Of a stretch of 64,000 nt of DNA, positions 1-11,709 are shown in pieces. Each line of letters opens with the position of its first letter. Position 1 is the stretch's first letter. Below the pieces are notes generated by a model. That model was not told the origin of the DNA. It saw only the letters and a list, made by a program, of their open reading frames with translations, and did not search any database. The DNA is taken from contig VZRN01001305.1 of NCBI GenBank assembly GCA_013397935.1, positions 3,661,244 to 3,725,243 on the forward strand. The letters are read 5' to 3'. Origin of the DNA: Dasyornis broadbenti. Its lineage: Eukaryota > Chordata > Aves > Passeriformes > Dasyornithidae. Both the position numbers and the translations under genes were made by a program.

Positions 1-257
1 CACATCCTTATCTTTGGTTTTTATCTTGAAGCAATGATTAACAAAGCAGATATAAACCCTTAGAAGCTTTTTCTGGGAGAAACTGAAGAATTTATCAGAT
101 CGTAAACATTACGAGGCAATCTGATGCCTAGGTATATCCTTTATAGCATAAGAAAATACTTGACTCTGTGCTTATTAATTCTTTGTTCTATGTTGATTTG
201 AATATCTCAGTGTTAAGATAAAAATCTAATGTTTGTGGAAATTATATATATGCTGCT

Positions 258-690
258 CACAGAAAGGCTGAGGTTCGAAGGGACCCTTGGAAATCATCTG
301 GTTCAAGTCTTTTGCTTGAACTGGGCCATCTACTGCCTACTAGCCACATACATATCCAGATGGTTTTTGAATGTCTTCAAGCAGGGAGACTTCAAAATAT
401 CTTTGTGAAAATTCTGCCAGGGCTTTGTCACCCTCACAGTGAGAAAGCCTTTCCTGATGTTCAGAGAGAACGTCCTGCTTTTCAGTTTGTGCCTATGGCC
501 TCTGGTCCTGTCAGTCACTGGGCGACACTGAAGACACCTGGCTCCATCCTCTTTGCACTTGCAGGTATTAGTACAAAGTGATGAGATCCCCCTTGAGCCT
601 TCTCTTTTTCAGGCTGCAAATTCACATCTCTTTTAGCCTTTTTTCAGGAATTCCTCACAGTCACAGATTTTCATCATGGTTTAGGCCATA
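258..690 (-). repeat. CR1 LINE fragment, 3' end (old copy)
   Basis: Reverse complement of a CR1 (chicken repeat 1) tail. Recognisable landmarks on the plus strand are the block near 541-560 (GGCTCCATCCTCTTTGCAC), GATGAGATCCCCCTTGAGCC near 580-599 and the CTTCTCTTTTTCAGGCTG block. At 257-264 the sequence TCACAGAA corresponds to a remnant of the 3' terminal ATTCTGTG-type octamer. The minus-strand frame at 330-518 (GHRHKLKSRTFSLNIRKGF) reads like the decayed C-terminus of the CR1 ORF2 protein. The right (5'-truncated) boundary is fuzzy. Both the 5' truncation and the octamer tail are typical of CR1, which does not use a poly(A) tail. Confidence 0.9.
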
Positions 691-1300
691 ATTTTGTCCT
701 TTAATTTGAGATGTTAACATATCATCTCTGTTTAGCAATTGCTATGCTTTAAAGTTTGCCTTCAATACTTCTTGAACTATTGTTAGCAATAGTCAAAATT
801 CCAGCACCAAAAAAAAAAGTTAATATTTTATCTGAAAGTGATAGGAAGAAAAAAGAACATGCCAACTGTACTTTCAACATTCAAGTCAAAAAGATTTTTC
901 AACTTGAATGATGCCTTAGGTATAATGAAATGTACAGTAGGAAATATATATACTAAGAGTGCTTTGTAAAAGAGCAACTAGTAACTCTTTTCTATCCTTC
1001 CTGAACGTAATCAGTCTGTATGACACTTTCATTGCTTATAATGAACATTTCATAGTGCATGCAAGATGTGTCCTGCTTCTCGTGTGTAAAAGAGTTACTT
1101 CATGATCCCACTGCCATTTTGGTAGTGAAACAGCTGATCTGCTCCTTTTGAACCCATTCAGCTCAGGTGTGGCAAAGAAAATCAGGTTTAAGACACTTAC
1201 GATAAACGTCTTTCTGTGAGGCAGAACCTCGCAGAAAGGTGGTCTGTGATCACATCATGCAGAAGACACATTCATTTATTTCAATGGCCTGTATTTTACA

Positions 1301-1322
1301 GCTGCTGCTGCTGCTGCTGCTG
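1301..1322. repeat. (GCT)7 trinucleotide microsatellite
   Basis: Seven perfect GCT units plus one G. It lies in intergenic DNA and not in any supported coding frame. Probably polymorphic in length. Confidence 0.95.
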
Positions 1323-4300
1323 AGGATATCATTGGCTGTAATCCAAACTCTGGCTAACGGAGTCCCAAACTGCTGATTTATGGAATTTGGAAAGCATAGC
1401 ATATTTCTATGCTGTCATCAATGATCGCCATGAATAGAGACAGGAACACTGAACTAGATGAGCACTTGGCCTAAGCCAACACAGGCCTTTCACCTGTTTT
1501 CTTATTCACAGACTCCTAATTCTTCATAACCAATAACCAGTTTTCTTAGAGGAAGCCAGTCTGTCACCAAGGACCACATGCAAACCATATCTCACATGTA
1601 TGTACAGACTGCTTCCTGAAGAGCCAGATGCCATAAAATTATCAGGAAAGGATGCCCTCTACCCTGCTTCCCAACCAAGAGGAGATTTTTTCTGACTATA
1701 TCAGAAATTTGTGCTTAAGCTCCAAGATTTAACTACACAACATAACACAGAGTAAGATTATTGTTATAGTTTACTCAAGGAATCAGACCTCTAGTTGCTT
1801 AAGGCTCTGGATGAAAAAGCTTTTTATAGCTCAGATATGCTTTATCTTTCAACACCCTCAACATGAGACATGAAAAGTAACTGAAGTGAGTCACAGGTAA
1901 ACAGACATTTTTGAGGCTTTGCATGTATCCTTTCTGGAGAACAGCGGTGGAATTTTGTTAATTTGAATTACGCACACTCTTCAGCTCATCTGCTATGATG
2001 TCATAATTACGTAAAGGCACCAAAAAAGCCAACTCCTGCCTGGCACCTCCTCTCTGCAAGTATACCAAAAGTCTGCTTAGCCTGCAAGCATAAAGATGCT
2101 ATATGGTACACAGGTCACTGACTTTTCCTCACTGAAAAGTATATTAGTCACAAGAAAAGAGATGTCACCCTGAAGGCTGAAAGAAGCAGGGGATCCAGCC
2201 TTTTAAAACCTGAGGAAATACAGACTTTATGTGTTTACTGGTTTTGAGGGTAATCACTCAATTTATGACAAAAGGATACAGAGTAAAAAACAACTAATGA
2301 GGGTGAAAAGCAGCCTCTTCTGAAATTGTTGAAAACCTCTAAAAGAGTGACATCATTGTTTAAACATTTTCTTCTTCTCATTCTCTAAATGAAGCTTTTT
2401 GAACAAAGTAGTGAAGTTACTTTTACTACTTTTTGATTCTCAAAGTTGTTAATTGTTCTGATCACTGTGTGATGTTTCCTTTTTCAAAAAAGAACCCTAA
2501 ACATTATGACCTTCACTCGTCTTCTCTCTTAAATAAGTTTCACACAGGTGCTGTCTGAGACAAGGCCCACGCCACAGATATGAGTGAAGCAGGACAAAGA
2601 CAGATAAACAAGTTTTCTTGAAAGGAAAGCAAGTCTACGGAGATGTGGTTTATCACTCACTCTAAAGAGGAGAGACACCAGACCCAAGCTGGCTTGGATC
2701 TGTCTTCAGTGAAGCAGAATCTGAAGAAGGCAACAAGGGCTTGAGTCAAACTGGCACTTCTCTCTTTACTTCATTAGGCAAAAAAAGCTGGCCAAATCAG
2801 CTAAATGGAAAGCCATTCCAGACTCCAGAACTCCTTAAGACCCTTTCAGAAAACAATGTTTTGTTCAGAAAACAGGCCCATGTATGGGATATTCCCACTG
2901 ATGAACCTTATACACCTGACAGAGCTGCCTCAGCTGGGCAGGCCAGACTTTACCTCTAATCTTGATGAAGACAGACCAGCTCAATGAAGACTGACATAGA
3001 GCAAGATTCAGAGCAGGAATATAGCTTATGTGCTATCACATTTGCAAAAAAAAAAGCTGTCATCTTTCTCCCATGACTGAGCTGTAAACTTATATTTCTT
3101 TCAACAACCTAGAATAATTCCAGTGAGGCAAGAGGTAAACTGCCTTCTCAGAAAAGTTTTGTCCAATTTATGCTGAAATACGGAGACATACTTTTACACT
3201 GTCATTTTGGCAGACAAACAAAGCCACTGTTCCTGGGTTTAAAAGATGCATGAAAGGACTTTCAAAGGCAAATTGATAAAGCATCCCATGCAAAAAGTGA
3301 TATAAAGAGCAATCTTGCTGAAAGTAATTTAAATATCATATCACAAACAGAATTGGAAAAGTTAGTCTACTTAGCTGCAGTGCCTGGTTTGAACAAGAAT
3401 CTTGCACCCATATTCTTTAGCATTTCTGCATGAGGTTTCGTGAGAGAACTTTGAACAGTAGCACTATTACTGTATCTTCAGAAGTCAAACAGAAAGTAGA
3501 TGTTTACAATTTTTACTTTCAGAGTTTGGAGTAATCAAAATGAGACTATTTAAGCAGCTAGCATCTGAATTGCAAATTTTTAAGTCAACACAGTTCTTTG
3601 TTGGAAAGGAAATCAGGTAACAGCTTGCATTAACTGATGTACTAGCTAATAAAAACCAAATCTTTGTGCTTCTATCTTTTTTCTCCACACACTCTATTGT
3701 ATCATCCACATTTTTTTTTCTCCTCTTCTGCTTAAACGGAGCTGTAAGCCTGTACAACCAGGCAGACACAGAGCAAACGAGTTTCAGAGCCAAAAGATCG
3801 GCAGTTAACGCCCTTGGTGAGTAAAGATTTGGTGTTTCTCCACATGACTCCCATGCTGGCCACAGCTGACAGGAGGGTTCCAGGAATGTGAGTATCTACA
3901 GAATCCATAAAAACAAGGCTCAACATCAGTCATCAGCTCCCCCACCTAGTCCTCTGGGGGGAACAATTACTTTTAACTGAAGACATTTATTGGGCATAGG
4001 ATAAAACCTACAAAATCCAGACTATGCTATTTGGATCTTGTCTGTTTACAGGAGCTGCTTGATTCTACTCAGTTGTTTCCACTGTTTAGACCCAGTAGAA
4101 ACAGCCATTGTTCCCAAACACTGATGCTTATATTAATGCAATTCAGGAGTTCATAGCTTAAAATAGACAGCAACAATTTTAAAAAAATCTCCACAAAGAC
4201 ATAAGACGAGAGCTTGCAACTTCTATTCCACATTAGAAAATCACAGGCTTACTACCCACTTTCATGAACATTTTTCCACACGCATGGAAATTGGCATTCA

Positions 4301-5693
4301 GCTGCCAATTACCTGTAGGTGAACAGCACCATTAGCTGCTTGTTTGCAATTCATGATTAGTACCTTCAGTTCGTTTTTACCACACCTTTTGCTTAGAAGT
4401 CACCCATGGCCAGGGGCAGCTGCTCTGCCTGGCAGTGCCCAGGATGCAGCACCAAGCTGGAGAACTGCAGCCTTCATTACTCCCCTCAGCTCGTGCCTTT
4501 CCCACACCCCCTCCTGCAGGAGAAATGAGCCTGTCCAGACTTTTTCCGCTAAGGAGGAGGTGGAGCTCTAAATCTCCTGAACGTTTGAGGAGAGGTGGAA
4601 AAACAACGTCCTGGCAGAAGTAGTGAGGAGACAAAGCCTGAGCATGGAGACAAGGGGTGAGGCACAGATCTCAACAATGCTCGATGCTCGGCAAGAGGGT
4701 AGCAAACAGAAGGGGAGCTGATTTTGGGTCAGAGAGACAGACAGCACTGTGAGGGGGGATACAAGGAGCAAAGGGAGAAGGAGCTCAGTTGCAGGTCCAT
4801 AGCAGGCAATTGGGAAGAAAACTGGTTCAAGAAATTGGCAAGGAAGAAAGTGAGCCAGAGGAGGGTAATAGAAAAAAAACTACTTGTGACATTTGGAAAA
4901 TATTACTCTCCATATCCCACATGGTTCCAGAAACTTCTCATTACTCTACTGCCACCAAATACCTACCCCGAAATTCATGAGCAGACTTCTAGCAAGTCCA
5001 CAGAGAGGATGAGACTGCCTGCATTTCCTACAGCAGAGATTTCTGCAATGGAATTACATTTTTTGATTCTTCTGCTGAATTATAATGACAGAGATTATGA
5101 TTTCTGCCTTTACCATGACTTGCTGTTCAAAAACTCTTTAAAAAAAAAAAAAAAGGGACAATATTAATGCAAAAACATCCCCTGCAAAACACTGCTGGTC
5201 AAAGACTCAAAATTCAAGTAAATCAGGTTTCTTGCATGACCATAATTCTGCATTCTGATATAGGGTTAATATTCAGACTAGATAATTATATGTCACACAC
5301 CAGATATTGTTCTTATTGAGTAGGAGTTTGAGGGTGGGGACAAAATCAGGAGCCACCTGAGTATTTTCCAGAACTGGTATCAGAAAGTCATACCAACTTC
5401 CATAAAATCAGATTTTCGTCAGAATTAATTTTCACTATGGAAACAATAACAGAAGATGTTATTTCAATTTGATGGCTTTACATCCACACAATTTTGAACA
5501 TTTTGAATGTTGACACAAGTAGTATCACATTCATTCCCTCCCTTTTTCTTACTGTGGATTTATAGTAACACAGAATTAATAAATCAAGTGGAAGTCTTGG
5601 CAACAGAAGATTTCTGATTTCAGAGCTGACTTTCAAAATGTTAAGGTGAAAATCACCATCCTAAATTTTTCCTTTAAACTGTATATTGACAGG

Positions 5694-5753
5694 TACAAAT
5701 ATACAACCACACTGAAACATTTATTCTCCAAAAATTAGCATTATTACTTTATT
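5694..5753 (-). terminator. Probable PDGFC polyadenylation region
   Basis: On the minus strand AATAAA occurs at 5753-5748 and again at 5725-5720. They are followed at 5719-5694 by a T/G-rich stretch beginning TGTTTCAGTGTGGTTG, typical of the downstream element bound by CstF. No other canonical AATAAA lies on this strand between the stop codon and here. Cleavage is most likely between the second hexamer and about 5735. Inferred from sequence only. Confidence 0.5.
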
Positions 5754-7242
5754 TTGTGATTCATTACAATCTGAAAATCCAATAGTCAAAAAAATAAACT
5801 AGGCGTAATGTTAAAGCATTTTACAAGCAAAATACTTTACTGTTTCTGTTTCAATTTGCATAGGGTGGGATAAGTGTATTGGTTAAAGAATAAAACGTAC
5901 AGAAGAACAATACCATAGTTCATCAAACTGCACTGCAGAGTGTTACATTCCTGTGAGTGACCAGTACTTTAACGCTATTTCTGTCAGTGGAAAACCATAC
6001 ACTTCAACATTGACAAGGCTGCCTTCCCATGACCATGATGCATCATGACGGCAGCAAGTCACTGGTTTCTTTTCTTACATTGTAGGTCATTCTATTGAAA
6101 GAAATTAAAGAGTTAAACAAGCCAGAATGCATCTATCTATGCTCATTTCTTATCTATCTGAACAAAGGCCAGTATGGAGAGAGGAATTTTTGAAGTCAGC
6201 TTCTGAAACTGGTTATAGTAACCTCAGTCTCTCATATTTTTAGACTCATGGAGCTATCAAGCTTAGAGCTTCATCCACATATTTCTGTCTACTATTACTT
6301 TGCATTCAGGTAAAAAACTATACTTTTCACTATGTAGAAACAAACTGCAAAGAGATCACGCTTCTTTCCCACTGTAACCACATCTCAGTTCCTCCAACTG
6401 TATAAATCTGGCTTTAAAGTCTCACAAAACTAAAAAATAGTTGATCTAGGTTGTAATAAAAAAAAGAATATTAAATACCTTTGGTAAAAATAGATATATT
6501 TAACAAGTTTAGAAAAGCAAATAGTTATATTGTCAAAAGGAGAGTATAAAAATGTACACAATAAAAAATAACAAACACACAAAAAATCATCAGCCATAGT
6601 AGTAAGAATAAAGGCGCTGTTCTTTTCAATGTTTGCTTCCTTAGCTCATGTTATTGTCCAGTCTTCCTTCTAAAAGGCAGGAGCTTTACTAGAGCATATG
6701 GAAAAATCCAGTCCTTCCTACCAGCATTAGACAAATTAAATTTAATTCGGAAAAAGACAGTCTGTTTTAACCCAACTTTATACAACAGAGAACGCTTTGA
6801 TTTAGAGTACATAGGAGTAGCTGAACACAGAAAGATTTCAGGTGTTTTCAACCAGAGGCCAGATGTACTCGAGCTGTAGAAATGAGACAGCCAGCAGGAT
6901 CAAGTCTCCATGATGTCAGCCTTCTAACTCTATTTTTACTCCTAAATTATAAATCCATGTATTGCCAAGAAAATTGTTGGGGACAACAACAATACATCTA
7001 TTTTAAATCCCTCATTGATGCCTTTCTCCCATCCTTTCACTGGGCCTCCAAACAGAGCTGTCACACAACATATAATCCCAGTTTGGCTTCTCCTCTTTTT
7101 AGAGCTCACTGTAAATCTTCAAGATGGAAGATCCCCAAAGCAAACAACTGAGATTACAGAAGGAGATAATGCACAAGCCCCATAATAGAATCAGCCATTG
7201 ATTGAATGTGCTTTGAAAGAAAACAGCACAATTAAATCATGT
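5720..7242 (-). other. PDGFC: PDGFC 3' untranslated region (left end predicted)
   Basis: AT-rich sequence directly after the TAA stop, with no similarity to coding sequence. The right end is exact. The left end is inferred from the first canonical minus-strand AATAAA after the stop (5748-5753) with a T/G-rich downstream element, giving a 3' UTR of about 1.5 kb, in the range I would expect for this gene. The minus-strand variant ATTAAA at 6741-6746 could serve a shorter transcript. The plus-strand frame at 6882-7151 and the minus-strand frame at 6651-6851 lie inside this region and have no recognisable protein similarity. Confidence 0.6.
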
Positions 7243-7359
7243 TTATCCTTCAGTATTCCCTTTGCACACACAGTCACACTCCTCGTGGTGTTCCAAGGGT
7301 ACATCTGTCAATGATTTATGCAATCCCCGGACACCAATCCTTGGCTTCAGCTGAAGAAC
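7243..7359 (-). CDS. PDGFC: PDGFC exon 6, coding part (C-terminus and stop)
   Basis: 117 coding nt: 38 residues from VLQLKPRIGVRGLHKSLTD to CVCKGNTEG, then TAA at 7245-7243. It supplies the last three knot cysteines (EEC, DC, VC), which complete the CxCxC-like tail of the PDGF/VEGF fold. The acceptor is CTTTTCCTTCAG before GTTCTTCAG. A second AG nine bases further in would drop Val-Leu-Gln, and the conserved VLQL favours the first. Exon 5 ends on a complete codon, so the join ...KKYHE-VLQL... is in frame and matches the family. Because no ATG-initiated minus-strand frame covers it, this exon is easily missed; plus-strand frames across the same bases are spurious. Confidence 0.95.
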   Translation of the reverse strand, partial: VLQLKPRIGVRGLHKSLTDVPLEHHEECDCVCKGNTEG

Positions 7360-10300
7360 CTGAAGGAAAAGAAGCCAAGCATCAAGAAAACAGCAAGTGC
7401 TTCATCACACTCCTAGACTAGGAGCTAGATTGTACTGGAAACACACTGGATAACAGGAAGCATATTAAAACTGAATTTCTTCATTAATTCCACCTATTTT
7501 TGCTTTTACTCAAGCCATTTACAAAATTGATTAAATCATGTTGAACATGATTAAATCATGTTGCTTTACTAGAGTCTTACACTTTCAGATTTCCACTTAA
7601 CTTTATTTAAGAGTAAACAGTAGAGTTAACCCAATTAGATAATTCTATAATAAATAATTTTGGCTGTCGATTTCTAGCTACGGAAATGAACAAATATTTG
7701 TTTCTTCATAAAGTTGACATCTCCCACTAGAGAAAGCAGAACAAAAGGTATGATTGGAATGTGTCTGAACTGCACCAGTAAATACCTCAGAAATTAATTT
7801 AATAGTTGCACAGAAAAGTATTTTAACAGGGAAGGTTTTACTTTTTTCAATGCAATACCTAATTAAAATGCTAAAAAAATTTTACTACAAGTGCAATACA
7901 TAAAATATTAAAATATTAATATTGGTGCATTCAGTTTATTAAAAATAAACTCCTTAGCTGGCTTTCAGTACTTCCAAACATGCAAACGTAAAAAAAGTGC
8001 GTACCTCATGGTATTTTTTGGTGACTTTTGTTGGCACACATTGGCACTCATTGCAGCTCTGTTGACAACAGGCACAGTTCCCACCACAGCGTTTCACCAG
8101 CAGACACAGTGGCCAGAAGATGGTGTCAGTTCTCTTCAGCTCCTCCCTCAGGGACACGGAGAAGTTGCGGGGAGTGCAACTGTACAGCCGCACCTCCTCT
8201 TTCAGGAGGTTCAGATCCACCACTGCAAAGGGACAGAGAAAATGGTGCTTTCCTGATTTCCAATCCAAGTTCATTCGTGGTGAATCAGCTTCAGCAGTGC
8301 AGGATCCATAAGGAAGGTTCATTTTTGTGCAGGTGGTACAGGTTCAGCACAAAAAAAGTGTAATACTGCAGGTGAATGAGTACCATGAAACTTAAATGGA
8401 ATGATTGTTGCATAGTAATATTCACCACTTGTTTTATAACTCTGGCAAAGCTGGTTTAAATTAAAACAAGATTTGGCTACTATGTTCCAGTACATGTTTT
8501 ATCAAGTCAACCCTAATGGAATTCACTCTGTTCATACTAATACACTGAGATCCACCATTGCTGTTTTACAGACATTTTGGACTGGAGAAATACGAAATTT
8601 CAAAAATGTTTTTAAATAATTTGCATAAAGCATTCAAACTTCTTCATTGTTAAAATTCCAATTATTGCTTCTTCACTGGAGCATTGTAAGTATAAGAAAG
8701 AACCAAACCATTCATATGCAAGCAGAAATCACTTTTATGGACTAAGAACTTCAAGAAGTTGCCATCATCAGTGAATTCTGCACAGAATAAATAAGCACAC
8801 AAGATTATATATCTATATAACCATTAGTAGGCTCTATTTTCTCCTCCCTCTTCACAGCAGCATATATACAAATTTCTATTGTTTCTCTAGGTTTCATTTT
8901 TTCTTGATGTTTCTTAAATAAAAATTCCTGCTTGTAAGCATCTAACTTGAAGTGAAAATAAGAGATCTTAATATTTGCTACCAGTTTCCCTATAAACTGG
9001 TTCCACTGTATCATACTAAAGTTTCACTATGCCATTGGTTGAACAGCAAGTTCATTAAGAGATCTGAAAGAGGACAAGCTTCTTTAGGTTTATCTTAGCT
9101 GCGTAGTCAAGAAATAACAAGCCTTGAACGAAGCAGTTAAAATTGGGAAACAAATGAAAAAGACTGAGGAAAACATGTGAAAAGCAATGTAAATTGAATT
9201 TATTTCAGAAAAGACAGACTATAATGATCGTGTTCTGGGATATTTTGCCTGAATTGTTTTTCTCCACACCCACCATTAAGGAACAGAAGTGATGTCTAAC
9301 TGACAGGGATACTACTCTCTCTAGTAAAAAATTTAAAAAGAGAAACAGAAAAAGAAAACCCTATGATAACATGGCTATTGAGTTGACTGAAATAGACGCC
9401 CCAAACATAGTGGCAAAGTTCTTTAACCAACTGGTTTTGAGCTAAATCAAGAAGAAATTAGGGGAAAAAATATCCCAGTGCATTAATATTGCTTTTCAAA
9501 GTACTTTATTTTTATTTTTTCGTAAATAAAAAGATATACAATAAAGCTAAAATAAGTTTCTGATCTGAATCACTCTCTAGAAAAATACCTTTTTCCCCCC
9601 TCTCTCCTATGTAAAGAGCCTCAAGAGGTCGTCAAGAATAACTTCAGCCTATCAAAGCTAGATAATACCTCTTAATTCTATTTAAACACATAAGAAATAA
9701 AAAAAAAACTCAGAAGCTGCATTTCTTTAGCAGAAATGCTCACTGGTGCTCTCCCAGGAGCAGATTTTTGGAAAGGAGTTTCAATCCACTTTCCTTTAAA
9801 CATTTATTTTCTAGGCCATATCCATATACTGGCATCCATAAGTAAGGATTTATTGTTGTGAAAGGTCAGTTAAACACTCTGAAGCCTTTTCTTTGCTTGC
9901 ACTCCCAGTGAATGCCAAGCTGCGGCACTTCATTCCATCACTATCAGGTTAACATAGGCTCCTAAATAAACAAACTGATTTTTAAGAGGGAGGAGTGTGC
10001 AATAACTCCAATAAAGTTACTGATAGGACACCAGCCTGCCTCCCACACTGCAAGAGCATTCCTTGGAGAAAGTTGAGAAGGGAGCAGAGGAAAAGAGAAA
10101 CAAAACTTCCGAGGGAGAGATTTGCAGTGAGAAATCAGAAATTATTTAACCTCTTCTGATCAGCTAATAACTCTAGCCTGAGTCACTTAGAGGGTGGACA
10201 TGTCTACCTCCATTAATCAAGGACTGTGGACAGGAATGGAGTAGGTCTTTCTTCTGTTACGTTTTCAAACATACAATAAGTTAACTGTCTGAATGAGGAT

Positions 10301-11668
10301 AAAATGCCTGAAGCACACTGTAAGAAGTGCTAGTTCTGCTAACACTTTCCTACTGGAAGATTGCTTCTACAGAGACCAATATGCGTGGTGCAGTGAATTT
10401 GAAGAAGCTGAGCTTATGTGCTGCTCATCGCTTCACCATGACATACTGAAAGTGGAAGCTGGCTACTGACACCTCTTCCAGCAAGCCCATGGAGCACTGG
10501 GGGAGAGATGCCTTTGTGGTGATGTCCTCCTCCACTACCTCCTGCCTTCTGGCAGCAGCAGAGGAATATATCAATTTCGATACCTACAGCTAGCTGTAGT
10601 TATAGAGAAAAGGGCAATGCACTAAAATAAGCAGTGTGTTACACATTTTGTCACAAAGGAAGTAATGAATTTGAACTGAACCCTTCGGACTGCAGACATT
10701 AATTTTAAAAGGGTTCTGTGGAAGAACACACAGTCAGCTCTTAGCAGATATCTTTCAGTGTGCTGTACTGTTACAACAGGCTTCAGGAGAGATGAACAAA
10801 TGTCATGTTTGATTTCCATGCTTTAAAATGTACTAAGGTATATGATACCTCACAATGAACTCTTGCCCTATCTTATGTAATTCAATTTCATTAAAAGGTC
10901 TGTGGCAAATTTATCTAGTGCTTATATAATCACTTCTTTGAAGTGTGTGAATGAAGCTGTTATTTTTTCAAAGAGTAGCTGTCTGCTCAAAATTTATTTT
11001 CACACACTGTGGGCATGAAGCTAGATGAGAGAATGTATATATTCCCTTAAAAGTGTTTACTTAACCACAATAAAAGGTTATGTGGATTTCCCAAGTGTAC
11101 TGAGTTACAGTACCTGTTATAATGTGAACATTTAAACAGTCCTTCAACTTGGCTTCCACTCATGTATCATGTTTGACACAACAGTCAGGGTTCTTTTGTC
11201 TAGCACTAGCTCAGGAGGAGCGAAAGGCTGTGCAGTAGCACATAAATATGAAACACTAAAATAAAAATAAGAGAAGGAGAAAATGGGAGAAAAAACCTAG
11301 AGGCAGGTAGGCCTAAAGTGAAGTGCATTTCAAGAGTGTGCCTTCACTGGCACATACAACTGAACTAATCCATGTTCATATCAGCCTGAAATTAATTGCG
11401 TTATACAATTGGCAATGCAATTTTCTAGCATCTTCTGAGATGTGTATTGAGTACTACAAGGAAACTTCTTTCCCAAAACATTTTTCCAGCTGGATAATGC
11501 TCTCAAAGTCAGTAAAACAAATTAAATTCCTGTTGGGGCACTTGTGTGTGAGCACAGATAGCAACAGGATGGTTTTCATTCCTAAACACTTTGGAGATGT
11601 TCCTGGAAATGTAAGTTTCTCACTGGCTTCTACAATAGGAGCTGTTACAAAATCTCAAGCAAGAAGTG

Positions 11669-11709
<41 letters not shown>

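Larger units (their letters stand above)
1..5693. other. Intergenic region downstream of PDGFC
   Basis: No coding exon, RNA gene or conserved protein match is seen. It contains the CR1 fragment at about 258-690, a short (GCT)7 repeat at 1301-1322 and an A15 run at 5140-5154. The block 4400-4790 is clearly more GC-rich than its surroundings and carries overlapping open frames on both strands, but none looks like a known protein and the longest (147 aa, 4724-5167) ends in lysines encoded by the A-run. In vertebrates the neighbouring gene on this side may be CTSO or another gene; none of it is visible here. Confidence 0.6.

Noticed and set aside
4724..5167. 147-aa plus-strand open frame
   Set aside because: No recognisable domain; it ends in a lysine string from an A15 run and has no splice or promoter context.
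7351..7353. Alternative exon 6 acceptor nine bases inside the chosen one
   Set aside because: It would remove Val-Leu-Gln, which are conserved in PDGF-C; the upstream AG has the better pyrimidine tract and gives the family sequence.
8008..8363. Overlapping plus-strand open frames of 82 and 111 aa
   Set aside because: They are antisense to PDGFC exon 5, whose minus-strand frame has clear growth-factor similarity and proper splice sites.
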